Assembly (NCBI RefSeq): GCF_000524195.1
Contig: NW_020170381.1
Span: 1,235,678 to 1,299,677 of the forward strand
Origin: Echinococcus granulosus
Taxonomy: Eukaryota > Platyhelminthes > Cestoda > Cyclophyllidea > Taeniidae
Direction: 5' to 3'
Length of the DNA stretch: 64,000 nt
A program made the translations under genes and the position numbers. The notes beneath the pieces are model-generated. The model made no database searches. It was not told the origin of the DNA and saw only the letters and a program-made list of their open reading frames with translations. Numbering within the stretch: position 1 is the first letter of the stretch; every line of letters starts with the position of its first letter. This document shows positions 24,101-39,200 of this stretch, piece by piece.

Positions 24101-27100
24101 AAAGCTGATTTGCTTCCCCAGGGAAGGCAGGCCTAGTACGACACAATCTTTGCGTACCTCTCTAGATAGAATGCGTCGCGAATACACTGCTACTCGAGTT
24201 TAATTTTGCTAAGAACTCCATTCTTAATTAATCTCCACTGTATTAGCAAGGTCGCATGACCAAAACGAACGCTTGTCACGAAAATCGGTATTTGGTTTAA
24301 ATTTTTAAGCGTATTTTACATCTCTGCGGCCAAACACAGCCGCTCGCTTCATTTAAAAGTATGCCTTTGTTTTGTACTAAATTGATGCAGAAAAAATGCA
24401 TTTTTTGGCTCCTCAAGTAAGCACACCTCTTGCCGAATCAAAACCGAAAGGAATTGGACTCATTTACGCCACAATTTATGTATATGTATCATTTTTAATT
24501 ACAGTGCATATGAGGATATAATGTACCCATTTATTGCTTCTACTGCTGCTCCAAATTAAGCCAAAAGTATAAAATTTAAATTTTTACTTGATGGTTTCGT
24601 CACTTACCGCAAAATGAAGGTTAGAATAGACGCCACACAATTTTACAGATGATTCTTTTGAAATTATTCAAGACTAATGGTACTCATTTTGAAAACAAAG
24701 TACACATGGGCATGACCATTTAACCCATTAGTCAAATAATAGGCTATTGCCTTACTCAAGAGGACTATAATATACCAAAAGTAGAACAGAACTAATGTAT
24801 CAAGAATGTCAGTGATTTGTGTAGACATGCCGACTTTTCTTGTCAGTACAGAACTATTTAAAAATCACGTTTGTCCGTAAATCTACCCATGGCCTGCTGT
24901 TTTTTAAAAATTGCCTATGTGCTTAGCTGAGTGCTACCTATTTTTTCAGTGACAAACTGCGCATATTTTAATTTATCATTTTTTTACTTTGTAGCAATTA
25001 GCATTTCATAGTATTTATTCATTTTACGTTTAAGAGACGAATTCATGGGCAGTGGAAGTTGGTTGCTTCTCAGAAAGTGCTGATAAAGAGCGTGGCAACG
25101 AATTATCTCTGAAAATCCTCCTTTGTTAGTCTTCATTAAAGGCCCCTTCTGCTCCGGTGAGATATAACTGTTTGAAAAGCTGCCATCGGCAACACCTGGA
25201 ATTCGTGGGCTTAGTAAATAAGCGATTTATAAAGTCAATTCTCACTACCTGATTATATCTCCCACACAAATTTAGTATTCGAAGGACAACATATTCTAAA
25301 ATCTATTATCTGGGATTAACTGCCACTGGAGTTCAAGTGAAAGAGAAAGTGGTTCTAAAGCAGTGGCTTTCATGATATATTATCGAAGAATAGTTACCAG
25401 GGCTACTCGTTTTCTATTCGCGAAGTGGTCTGCACCTCAAATGCCTTAGAAGTTAAGGCTGATAAATACGATAAAAACAAAATTTTGCTAGGCCTTTCAA
25501 ACTTACCTAAATGCATTTAAAAATCACAAATTGTATTATAATCCTTTGGGCTAATATTTTTATCTCCTGTGCTATTCTGAGTCATTTTACAGAGACAATA
25601 CCTAGTGTTACAAATATGTTCTAATGATCACAGGCTTCGTATTCAAAATAAAAATTTCGTACTTATTTCTAAATACTCCACAACTTTGTTAAATTTTGAT
25701 AGTGGATAAATGAGTTCGCTGTAATTGGTAAAAGTGATTTAACAAAACTTAATTAGTTTTGGCTCATAAAAACATGGGTTTCGAATAAAAATCTAGTTAA
25801 CTGTACAAGTAGTAATATTTTCATAGTGTTTGACAAAATGTTCGATAATAAAGCATGATATAAACAGATTAAGCAGTTTTGCATTCAAATACAATGAATA
25901 AACTTTGGAACACTGCGGAGCCAACGGAACTTCTTATTTGGATTGATTCCTGCAATAAATGGAACTAAAATGCTTTTCTATGAAATGGTAAATAACAAAG
26001 GTAAAGCTTCCCATCTCCATAGTAAACCATTTGCTTGATATTCCTCGACTACGTTTTATTAGTTTGGAGGGCCTATATACTACTTTTATGAAATCTTCTA
26101 ATTTGCTTTGGTATTGCATTATCGTCAAGTGGCAACTGCATAGAAATCGCATAAGATGATCAAGATTATAGGGCTGACTAGGCACGTAAAGTTCAGGCAC
26201 TTTTAAGGAAAAAGTTATCAATGAATTCGGCCATGTTTGGAGAGATATGGAATCCCCTGAGTAGAATGTAAATTAACGGTCGAGAGAAACAGAAAAAAAT
26301 TAAACTGAACCAAATGGTATTTGAAATCGACTACATAATCGCATAGCTCCATATTTACATATGTAACGCCTTTGTGGTGACAAGCGGTTAGTTTGCACCA
26401 ACCTAGTAGCTCTATGGAGGTCTCAGATCCTTAACGAGGAAATTACCCATTGTGCATAAACTTTAATTATTCGTAAACCTCCCCATGCAACGCAAGTATG
26501 AGATATCCTTCACCCAATCTTTTCCATACGAGAATCTAAAATTAAAGTAGGGGAGAGAACCAGGAAATTACTGGATTGGTATCAAAAAGCCGGTAATTAA
26601 AATTTAAAGTCTTAAAGTCTCACACTTATAACTGCTCAAATAGCTAGTTAAACCTTTGAATAAATTGTGTTTTAATGAAATGATGCGATTATAATTTCCT
26701 TTGAAAAATTCTGATCAAACGAAGGGACTGAGAAATGCTGCAATTATATTCAACTTATTACTTTACGGAAATTAGTTGCCCGTACAGTTTGTAACTAAGC
26801 CGATAGACTAGCAAAAATATTTTGTTACTTTGACTATTCCTCTGTTAACATTAGTAAAATAGGAACGATCTGGTTAGCGATTATTGCAAAACTGAATATG
26901 AGGTAACCTTAAATTCAGCTTTTGGCAGAAGTTAAAACGTTCGTGACCTACTATACTTCGAAGAAGCTCAATTCAAATATGACTGCTTTTGATAGCAAAA
27001 ATATAGTTTCTTGCATTTTTCAGTGATATTTTCATGTAGTAATTTGATCCAATCGACTATTAATATGGTCACCGAATATTTTCACGCAAAATAGTACGCT

Positions 27101-30100
27101 CAATTTATCTTATGGCTCTGGGCAACTTTACAGTCGGCTGCTTCTTTTAAAAATAGTCTAAAATTTGGGGGAACGAGTCTGCTGACCAATTTAGGATCGA
27201 ACGAAAGCATGGTTAAATTAAGGAAGATATTTTTAGTAATGAGTTAAGGCATTGAAACATTATCAAAAAACAACAAATTTGACCTACCTTTGGACACATA
27301 ACTAAAAGTGTGGCAATTGAATACGCATTTCAGTCTAAAACTTTGGGGAAGGGGGAGTTAGACGCTGCTGCTTGGCACAGAATCCATTAAGTGTCGTAGT
27401 CCTGATTTACAGCGTTACTGATCGAGCATTTCAGCCAGACATCATACAGAAGTGAAATATAAAGAGCTCTAGCAAATGGGATTTGAAAAATTGCTTAAAT
27501 AGTGAGCTTGTTTTGGTAGGCTGCAGCCACTTTTCATCGCTCCATTTCATTAGTTTAATAAAGTCGCTCTTAAAAACAGTCCATGTCCTTTAAAAGCCTA
27601 ATATGAAGCTGGTTTTGACAAACAATTGCTTTAACTATATTAAAAACCACTTGTGTGCTAAAAATAAAATAGTTGCAAAATGACACTTGGTGTAGCTTTT
27701 TGGAAATCGTGTCGACTGATTTCACTGGATTCTCTTTCACTGATGCCAACACAGACCACTTTTATGATCAAATTTGGAAAATTCACGCAAGAGATTAAGA
27801 TTCAGACATAAATATCACTATTAGCATTGATTGTTCAGTCGGCAAATAGTCTCATAGTGTACGTGTCTTCCAATGTTGCCTCAAAATTAATACATTTATT
27901 AATACTTCACGGCTAGACTGGCTGGTAGTACTCTAAGCTTCCTAAATAAATTGTCTCATTTGATGTTCGCTGCAACTGAAGAGGAATGGTCGAATAAGCA
28001 AGTTATAATCTGCCTTCCTTTTGCAACTCAATAAAGCATAATTAATCGCCTCCGCCACAGCTATAATTCTTCTCAAAGTTGTATGAGTTCCCCAAGTAGT
28101 AAATTCCTTTGAGTTCCTTCTCCTCTCTGGCTCGCACGCTATCCAATTCGATTTATGTATCCCTAAACCTAGTCGGATTTTCGTGAAGCCCTTAAAAGTT
28201 AGGTTTGCTCAACTATTCCTTCACCATATATTCCATTGGATAGCAAAATCTTAATAAAAATCCCCTATGTTATTTAACGGTATTTTATGAGGCAAATAAA
28301 ATAGGTACCCCTTACCAGTAACCACGAATGGGTCACTACTTAGGTGGTAAAATAATAAAATATTTTCTCGAATTTGCTTCAAAACCATAATGAGTGCTTT
28401 GTTCTGCTGTCTTTTTGTCATACCAATAAAAGCTACCGTATTTATTTTCTGATTTTGTATTATCATAAATTTGGTAAATTTATGGTTTTGGGTGCATTAA
28501 GTTTGCCAATGAATCAATGCCATTCAGCGGACTCTTTTGTTCTTGAAAATTTTTGGCGGTAATTCACAAGAAGTCTATCAATCAAAGTAGTGAAATAGAG
28601 AGGCCTGGACCAAATGTTCGAGCCCACGTTGTACTTTTCTACTTTAGACGGTTGTTAGAAGCTGAAATTTTGAATATCGTTGCTTTAAGAATTTCGTCCT
28701 TTGCGCTATTCTTGAAAGTAGCACAAGTTGCCGATTCGAAGTTCTGGCAAAAACTGTCAAGAAGTTAAATGCTTTAAATTTTGATGATGAAAACTGTAAA
28801 AGATTGCAGATAAAGGATTATGGGACTGTGCCTCGGTGTTGATAGGAAAATATTAAAGTGTCTTTTGGTAGTCGTACCTTAATAGATTTAAGTTTGAGCT
28901 GCCTTAAGTTCCCTAATTTTCACCTCAGTTCTCAACTTACCGATTAAAATATCTGTAACTACATAGCATACACAAATTTTAACCTCTAGATGCATGATTT
29001 TACCCTCCCACTTAAGGTTAATATATAACATTCTTCCTTGATTAGGGAGTACTATGTAGTTGCTAACTCATGCTCTGACTATCTCAAAACATTTTAACGT
29101 CCAAAAGAGTGAAACTCCACAAATTGATTTACATGCAAAATCTACCTGATTGTACAACTTTAGGCATGGAATTTTTAGCTCCAGTCAAAACGGGGATAAA
29201 ATTGTCTCTTTGTTTTTTAAGGGAAGATGTAGTTGGATTATCCTATGTAAAGCAAAGTGATTGCCCTCCAAAGTGCCAGCATAGAAGTATTTCTTTTGTC
29301 TAGTTGCACTGTCCTTATTAAACAAAAAAAGCTTTATGCCTTTGTAATTTTAATTTGTTACGACCATGTTACCAGTGCCAAATTATCTTAATGTATAGAT
29401 ACTGACCGTCTTTTAGAAGGCCACATTCATCCGACGCACACTTAAGCACTCACACGTGGACTGCTTCCAAATACGAGGAATGGACTAATCATCAATCTAG
29501 ACTGCCTTAAGTTCAATTTTCTGCGAGCTAGGTTTTAAGAAGTAAGGTGGTTATCACCGCTCTATCTCAAAACATATGGCGCCACTAAAATATGGAACTG
29601 CCGAGGGATTTGTGAGAAGTGGTTTTCACCCATATTTTGCCTTTGGCAAATATTTTTTTCCATTCAAAGTGAGTAATGATAGCACCTACCACTGTCTCTA
29701 GGATTGCCCATAATAGTGATAGGAAACGTCTAAATTAAATTAGAGTCTGGAATTTTAAATTAGTTTTGCTTATATAATAGGGGCTATATAGACATTTCAG
29801 AACTACCTGTTATTTTGCGCTGACATGAATACAGCAATAATTACTAACTTAGGAAAGCACAGAGTATATTTAATAATAATATGATTCATTGACAGTTAAT
29901 AATCATAACCACTGTCTAGACAGGGGGAATTTTTTCTGTAATAATGTCGACAGAAAGAATTGAAAAGTGCCCTTATTGAAGTTTAGTCTTTTGTAAAAGC
30001 AAATGTTTGTACTGAGGGAATTAGTTAAGTGCACTTACTTAAATAAAGTTAACTCCTTTTGAAATAATAGCTGTTGTAATTTTATTTACCACAGTTTCCC

Positions 30101-33100
30101 ATAAAGTGAGTTAGTTTTTAAGCATGTCCGACTGATTGTTTTCAAATGACGATTGCCATGTAATTCTCATTACTTTTAGGCCTCAACCTCAAAGCAACAT
30201 GCAGTTGTCAATCACACTCTGGAGTGCTCATAAATTTATAAAGCTGTACTGGTATATATTTTACATGAAGTTTATACAAGTTTTTTAATTCACCATATTC
30301 CTTAAATTTTGTAACCACTTCAATATCTCTTCTTAAGATCATTAGATTAACCACAATACGTATCTCACTTGAAATGCCATTAAAATTTTTTTTAGGTACC
30401 GTAAAGAGAATTCACATCAATTTACCATGGTCTACAAAAGTAACAATGGCAAACATCAAGGGACCCGATGTCTTCCTTTGCTTTTACTTTATGCTATTAC
30501 TGTCATACACTGATAATCATACTAGGTGTACTTACTGCTGTGCTTTACTAGTTCTGAGATTAAGCCCCTTTTAGTCCCCAATAGTATTACGTCAAATGTA
30601 TAACAGATGATTTCACGGGTAGGATATCTTATGGCTCGAATGTGCCGAAACTTCAATTCCCTGCAAATCCATGGGGGCACAATGGGTGCTGTACAAGCCG
30701 ATGACTAAACAACCGTACCCCTTTTTCCTCCAGTTGGTTCGATGCCTTCATAACGAGTGTGGAGAAGTCGAACAGAATAATTAATCTTTTCTCAAACGCT
30801 AAAAAATCACTCCCAGATTAGTGACACCGGCTATATCGGCATACCATTGAGGTATAACTATAACACTCTACATTCATTAAGGAGAGGCTGTACACGAGAT
30901 GTATTAAACAACGCTACGCAATTGTATAAAAGACGTAATGACGTTTCGTTTACGCCAGATGTATTCCTATGTCTTAGAAACCCAATCATTTTCTTCATCT
31001 ACACTGTGATTACCAATCTTAAAGGACTTGCATTTCTTCCCATCTGGCTTGTCTAGCTTGTCTTACATACTAGTAACCGAAATTTAGCAGTGATGCTTAC
31101 AAGATTTTTCAAAAACTGTGCCAAATTTTTGCAAAAGATCCTTTTGGGACCATTTTACTGAGCATCCACGCTGATAACTTTCAAAGCCTGGTAACATCCA
31201 CCACAAGCATTCATTTCTGGATAAATACCATGCGCGTCAGACTTCAATTACATGAAACAACTTTTGACATTGGTTCTTTTGCAACTCTTACGCCTGCCAC
31301 GAAAGGCAAATGAGAACTTTGAAACTACTTGGAGAGAAACAGCAGCATGACTATTAAAGCCGTGATTTTCTTTGCAAATAGCAGCATATGTTTTCTACTA
31401 CCCTTGCTCTACCGTATTACTGTCGTGAATTGCTAGGCATAATGAATGCTTCCTTGATTCGGTTGCCTGAATACTTCAATGCTGCTGCACCTAGATAGTC
31501 CTGGGTTCCAATCTACCGTGCTAGCAAGCTAAGAGTATGGTAGTAAAACAAAAATTGCTTGAGATAGATATAATCAAAGAATTACGATGATCGTGCCTTA
31601 TCTAAATCACAAATTTACCCATTTTAGAGTTTAATTGGATCATATCCAAACGTACGTTAGCACAGTTGATTTTACCCATAAAATCAAGAAAGTTTAAAAT
31701 TTTAATAGCTTTTGAGTAATACTTTTGCTTTTTACGATGATATCTCATGTTTATATAATTTGTTCACTCAATCGCCCTTTTAAGTAGAATTCTAAATAAG
31801 GCTATTCTGAGCGAGACAATAAAATATAGGTATTTTCTTTTAATATAGATTTTATTTAGTACTTGGCTATGCAATCATTCTGGACATTATTTACCGATAG
31901 ACTACATCTACTTGTAATTCGAAACGACCATTAACTAACCTGCCAACTTCGATAAGCTCCAAATTGCACAATGTTATGTAAAGCTCTATCTTGCTGCACT
32001 TACTTCTTTGCAATTTAAATTAGCACTTGCTTAAGAACTCTGTCACATGCTCCTGCAATTTGTGTCTACTCTGCACCATTTTTTGGTTATGCAGACCCTT
32101 TAAGGCTTCAAGTAAATGTTGATAAAAGTCCATTTGGACATATTTATTTTCTGCCAGATCCCCAGTTAGCCGTCTAGTGGTTAACTATTACACAGTTTTG
32201 TCATATATTTGGTCCAAATCATCTTTCCACTTTGAACCCGAAAAATTGATAATCTCAGTAGATCTTCGTAATTGCAACTATTTTTTCACTGACCCACGGA
32301 TCTTTTAAGCCACACCTCATCTACTTAACTTTCAGTAAGCTCTTTTCCACTTTGCTCTTCGAATTTGCATGTTGCCAAAACTCTTTGCTTTTATGCAGGC
32401 TCACGACGCACAAGTTAAAGTTATAAAATTACTCGTATTTTGGACTTATAGCACTGCGAACGATTAATGGCGACCAACAAAATACATGAATCTGTATGAC
32501 TTAATCCATTTCCCATGAACGAAATACATCGTGCTTTACTCTTCTGTATTAAAGCAAAATATGCTCATCATACAAGTAGACCCTGTCGATTTTATGCAGA
32601 GCAGACGTCCATTCATTCTATTTAAAGTAAAAGAGTGATAAATTACCAGAAAATGTCTTTGTTATAATATCTGTTTTGATTCTATGACATGCGTGATCTC
32701 ATAAGCGCCCTAGGAAAAGTGGCATTCAATAGCCACATTTTAGTCCTTTTGTGTTTAAGTAGGGGTTTTGTTAAGGAGATTGATACTAATGCAAGAAAAA
32801 CGAAAGTGCTAGGCAGCCTATAAATTTCACGCAGTATTCTCAGGTCATGATTCAGTACTCAAAGTAAATCCGGGTCCAAAGTACTTAGACAGCGATTTGC
32901 ACACCCGACAGTAAAAATGCGTGTGGATTCCAGGCTTTTGTTCCCTTTAGTGGCTATTTTCCATTTTATACAGAATCATTTTATGAAGGCTAATTTACAT
33001 TGAGTATTTTGCAAGCCGTATGGATATATGACCTTTGAAGGCAGAATGCATGCGTACACCACGCCATCCACAGTCCTTTATTCTCGTTTACCCACGTGCC

Positions 33101-33113
33101 CGTGCCAATTCCC

Positions 33114-33146
33114 ATACACACACACGCACATACACATATACACATC
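33114..33146 (+). repeat. CA-type microsatellite
   Basis: Imperfect ACACAC/ATACAC run about 150 bases upstream of the protocadherin start exon. Confidence 0.7.
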
Positions 33147-33293
33147 TTCCGCTTTCTGATTGGTCATTTGCAGTGTGGGGAGAAGGCGGAGCTTTGGGCA
33201 TGTCAGTAGACATTCAAGCTCCAGACCGAAGTGATGATGTGCTTTTCCGAGAGTTGAAAGCAACACTTAAAGGCTTTCAGATGGAGCATCAAT

Positions 33294-36200
33294 ATGTTGA
33301 AAAGACCCACATTACAGCCGCTCTTTCTCTTGATATGTTGTATTTCTGCTCCGATTTCCTGCAAGGCTGATATACTGCCAGGTCTGGTCAGCTTCACCAT
33401 GACAGAGGATTCTAAGGTTCCCCTCCTTCTTGGTGATGTTTTGGCCAATCTATTGCCAGAAATGCCTCTTCATAAAAGCGTCGCAAGTGTTCTAATTTTT
33501 CCTTCTTCTCAACCATTTTCCGAATATTTCCGGTTGATACAAAAAAGACGTGCAGGATCGTATAAAAGTCAGACAGTGATATCGTCCGAACTTCAGTTGA
33601 TCAAACCCTTTGACCTCGAAATTGCGTGCAAAAAGCGTCTTTCATTACACCAGTGCTCCCAAGCAAATTACGGCTGCTGTTGTGACCATCGTAGCCTTTT
33701 CTGCTCAATAAAATTGCAACTCGCAGTAACTATCGGGGGTAGTATTTTTCACACAGCTGCACAACAAACTCCTTTCAAAGCACTTCTAATTGAAGTAAAA
33801 ATTCTTGATCTAAATGATCAGACACCTGTGTTTACACCCGACATATTTGCACTGAAACTTAGTGAAGGTGTGAAGTATGATGATAAATATCGTTTGCCAG
33901 TCGCACGCGATGGTGATCTGGGTCAAAATGCAGAGGTGACATACTCAATTGCATCTATTCATGGAAGAGCGCCGAACTCAAAGAAGTGGCAACCGATTCC
34001 CAAAGGCAACGAAGTATTTTCACTCAACTCAGTTCCTCAGCCTCTATTTCTTGTAATCAATGGTTATTTAGACAGAGAAGAAATTGAATTGTACGAAATT
34101 TTAATTGAAGCTGAAGATATGTCAGCAAGCGTTGAATTGCGCAAAACGGGAACATTGACTCTTACTCTGATAGTCACGGATGTCAATGATGTTAGTCCAA
34201 CGTTTCAGAGTCCAAATATAACTATTGATGTAGTGGAGAATTCAGTCAACGGTACCGTGGTTTGTACAATCTTGGCTCAGGATTATGACAGTGGAGTTAA
34301 TGGGCGGATTCACTATTCAATTTCTCAGCATCAAAGAGGCTACCCCTTCTACATCGATTCAGAAACTGGGCTAATGACCGTAGCTGGTCAGATTGATCAT
34401 GAACGGGATGATGAATACAGAATCGTTGTTGAGGCAGCAGATAATGGAACTCCGGCTAGAACTTCGACCTTACCTGTATTTGTACGTGTGCTTGATATAA
34501 ATGACAACGCTCCAAGTATTTCCATATCCTCAATATTGGTTGGAAACAGTAGTTTCTCGTCTTCGTCAGAAGAAGCAGTAGTGCTTCATGTCCCCGAATC
34601 ACTTCCCGTGGGAAGTTGCATAGCTAATATAAGCGTGACCGACCCCGATTTGGCGGAAAATACAACAATTTTTTGTCACGTGTCAGAGGAAACTTTTGAA
34701 TTGCACTCCATTTCCCAGTGGTCATACTCGCTTCGTCTAGCGAAGTCATTAGATTATGAGACAAAAAGGCACCTTCAGATAAAAATATCATGTGAAGATT
34801 CGGGCAGACCTTATTCGCTTAAATCAGAAGCCTTCGTCAAAGCTATTGTCCTTAACGAAAATGACAATCCCCCAGTTTTCCAGAACCCACTTGTGATTCC
34901 ACCCGCTTGGCTTGTAAATAACACAGATGTAGCTCAATTTTCCACCATTCTGGGTACTAAAACAAACGAGAGCCCAAGTGAAATGGTTGATGATTTCATT
35001 GTATTTATACCCAAGTCTTTCCCTTTGGGTGATGCCTTTTTGCGTTTTCGAGCAACAGATGAAGATTTTAATCATGAATCTGAAGAGAAAGTCAACAAGA
35101 TGCACTTCGCCCTGAGCATTTACAAAGAACAACACTTCCAACCTGAGCCTCATTCTCTTTTCACTATTCCGCCAAACAAGGCAAGCCTTTTCAGTTTTTC
35201 GGAATCAAATGGAGAAGTTTTTCTTACCTCCGCTCCAAATCTCGACGGAACCATTTCTGTGTATAAGGGAGAGGTTGTGGCACAAGATACAACAGCGAAA
35301 CCACTTACTACAAGGAAGAATCTCACCTTCATTGTCGCCGAAAATAATCTTAATGCCCCTATAATAAGGATATTCAACTTTGCGCTGGCAAATTCCTTAT
35401 CCCCATACCAGATATTTGATCAAGAGCAAAATTTATCCATTCAGGAGGTCCCGTTTTACATTCCTCAGCAAAGCCCTTCAAACTCAATGATTGGGCAGGT
35501 GGTTGGTTCTGATTCGGACTCAGGACAATCAGGTCACGTCACCTACAATTTAACATTCAATCGGTTGAGCTGCATTGATGTAGCAATAAATAAATCCACA
35601 GGGCTTCTGACGTTGGTGACATTAAACGCTAGTTTAAGTAGTGAGTGTCAACTCAAGGCTTTATTGAACGTTGCCGATAATGGTTTTCCTAGGCGTAACA
35701 GTTACCTGCATATTACTTTCCAGTTGTTTGACGCTAGCAGATTGTCACCCAAGATATGCGTCAACCAGTCAATCATACCTGCAAATCAAGCTGCAAATAA
35801 TGAGTCGGTATGGTATTTCCAATCAATTCTTCCGAAAATCGGTAAGTCTTTGTTCCGAGTTGATGTCAATATTTTGCCTGGATTGATCGAACCATCATAC
35901 AAAATGAAACTGTGTACACCAAACTACGAAATTTTCCCTCCCGTACCAATGGGCCTATCAATTGAAGAAAAAACAGGAGCAGTCTACGTCACAGATTCTT
36001 TGGTTAAATTATCAAGTTACACTGTCTACATTACAGTTTCCAACCGTTATTGGCCCTCATTACCATCATCTATTTATAAAACAGAAATCGAGATCAGTGA
36101 AAGTGGAGCCGCAACGGTTCGGATTGTACCAGTGGAGAACATTGACTGCAAATTTCATGATGTAACTGAGATTGATTTGAGTAGTTCACGAAGAAATTTC

Positions 36201-39200
36201 ACGGCATTTTGCATCAGTACGTTTTCTGGTGCCAGTTTTCTTTGCGTACTAGTCGTCGTTTTAATGGTTCTGTTGAAGAAATCCGGAGGGAAACCTCAGA
36301 TACCATCGATGTGGAAGGTGCTCAATAAGAAGGCCAAATCAAGCTTGTATGACCGAAAACAGTTTAAAAAACGTTTAAGTGAGACGATTGAAACTGTAAA
36401 AGTCGAAGAACAATGTGACACCTGCCCGCATAGTAGTGAGTCCATTCTCCTACCATATTTTAACCATGTGATAACATTTGCATACATATTTATAAACATT
36501 TGATAATGCCTCTTTTACATTGTTAATGAAGTTAAAGTTTGTTTAAAAATATACGCAAGGGAATTAAATTTTTAAACTCTTTCAATTTTGTTCACAATAT
36601 TTTTGGCATATCTACCCTTAAGTAAAAACATGCATCCATGCCAAACCGGTTACCCTAAGTCATTTTTTGAATTTCTCATACATACAGGTTGGTCGCTTGT
36701 CCGAGAGAAAAGCAGATGATAACCCGCATAATTTGATTTCCAATAACATCACAACCTATGGGTAGCCTACGGGTACAATGAACACAGAATTTCCGTTTTT
36801 TTCTTTGATGTTCATATAATACTGCCCTGAGAAAACCCTAAACGATTACATGGATGAACTGCTTGATAACATTTCTGCTGTCTCGAAAGGCGGAAGTGAA
36901 TTTTATTGGCTGTTGCTTTCCGCCAGTCTTCGAATTGATACCTAAAAATAGGAGCTCCTTATGCTTTAATTATTCATTGATAAAACTAATAATCAATGAT
37001 TCNNNNNNNNNNNNNNNNNNNNNNNNNNNNNNNNNNNNNNNNNNNNNNNNNNNNNNNNNNNNNNNNNNNNNNNNNNNNNNNNNNNNNNNNNNNNNNNNNN
37101 NNCACAGAAATCCTCTTGGTATGCAATTCCACTCAAACACCGTAAGCTTAAAATGAAAACAGCTAATACTTGGATTTGGCATAGCTCGAAATGCATACTG
37201 GCGGCAAACGCCAAGTAACAGAAAGGCCCTTTACATCTAATGAATCTTTTTAAATATTCACCTATTCCATTACTCCTGGGCCCGCGTGCTAAACTAATAA
37301 ACAACAAATTGAAACATAAAACCTGATTGAAGCCTGCAATTCCACTTAATTGAAAACACCATGTAACTCAGTCAATTAATTTGCGTTGATTCATTTAGTG
37401 GAGCCACCACAATGACAAACCAATTTTACTATAAAATGATGAAAAATTATCGTGAAGAATTTCTTAGTCATTCAAACCTTATTTTGACAAAGTGGCTAAA
37501 ACGATTTTAGGAATATGCGTTGGGACAAAAAACCTAACGTAGGTATATTTATTGACATTACTTTTATGCACAAAAATGTATAGTTCCCAAGTATTTAATG
37601 ATCCATATCCTTTGTAGGCATCTAAAGAAAAATATGGTTGACATGAGTACCATTTAGACTTAAAAATGTTAAATGTCAAATTTCCTTACGTTCACATCTT
37701 CCACTCATTACTAAAATAATTCGTGATCAGACTTCAATAATAAGGTTTTAAACGCCATAAGCCTGAATAGCTTTAAATGGCGCAGCCACAAAACGAATCA
37801 TTTCTAAGAAGTTGTTCGCATTTTTGGAGTAAAATAATCCAGACAGACCAAATTCCTTTATAAAGTCGCATTTATCGGCCTTTAAAATGTTAATAAATGC
37901 TTCCACTCAGTAAAAATATAATTTTACGAAGAAATCAAGTTTGCATCGAATGGTGCAGCGATTATGCCAGCCAATATGCATGGATTCCACTTTGATTGAA
38001 TTGACGGATTTAAGTCCGATTAGCAAAACCGCTTCTACGAAAGTACTTTTACTTGAGTATAGGAAGGGTACGTTTCATTCCTCCCTGACAACCCCATGCC
38101 CAACAACCTCAATCATTCTGTTCCGTTAGAATTTTTCCGTAAACACGCGCATTCGATTTTATGATCTGATTAATTAACTAAGAGTTCATTTAGGAGGCTA
38201 CTTGCGGGAAAGTCCTTCCACAAAGGCAAGCTCTGCAAGTGATTCATAAGGTGCATTTGTAAAAACTTTGTTAATAGGACATGCAAATTACTACTAATCA
38301 CTGTAGCACTGTCCAACACAGCATATTTTTTAAAACTGTCAAAAAAATAGGTTCAAAGGTTTAGTCACTAGAGAAATGATAACATCTAGAGGTCAAATAT
38401 AGGGAAGTCCGCTATTTCACTGCGAAAATCTTAGTTTGATGCAATCTAAATGATAGCATCATGTACGTCCTAACACAAAGAATAGGCAACTGAGACACCG
38501 TGCACATAATCTTTGAGGTAAACCAAACCTCACATATATGGTTATTGTATTTATGAGCTAGTAAAGACTCATTAAAGAATGCTTTCCGCACTCTACATGC
38601 AGCATTTGTAAGCAATGCCTTGAAACAATTCCACCGGTGCATGGAGTTTGTGACCAATTAATTCAGTCTTCTTATTAAAACGTAGTGAATTGTGTACATG
38701 ATAAATGACTGTTTACATTTCCAGTCACTGGGATGTCATTCTCGAGTATTTACATTGGTGTTTGTCATTAGCTAACAAGCATTCAGCAATAGATTTGTTT
38801 ATTCTGATTCGTGCAATGTTCATATCATTACCAATGCTAGTCCAAGGATGGTTCGAATCTCCACACTTTTCCTTATCGGCAATAGCAACTCAGAATATGC
38901 ATTGCTGCATGCACCTTGAGAACTCTTATTTCTACGAAAAGTAGGACGCATTCATAACATGGAGTACGAGCGATTCTGTATCAAGTTTTGTTAATGAAGT
39001 ATACGATTTTAATGGATCTAGTGATTAAAATTGTGAAGATTTTTGTCATCCATTTAGGTCTTCTTGAATGGGCGACTATTTTTTAACGAAAAAATAAGAA
39101 CGAATTTTTGCAGTATTTTTTAATTGATTGCAAGAGTTGGTTCTGTAGTTACCCAATTTCAAATCACATTACGCTTATTTTTACCTCTTCTGCCACATTT

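Larger units (their letters stand above)
17795..33280. other. 15 kb AT-rich desert, possible first intron
   Basis: No exon series or RNA gene that I can support on either strand. It contains one retroelement-like copy (20925-21175) and a short GC-richer open patch at 24115-24200 preceded by a pyrimidine-rich CCCCAG. Otherwise featureless to reading by eye. Confidence 0.45.

Noticed and set aside
36854..37307. Open frames running through the N gap
   Set aside because: Created by unknown bases; not evidence of coding.
38840..38880. tRNA-like B-box sequence (GGTTCGAATCT)
   Set aside because: No matching A box or cloverleaf arms upstream.
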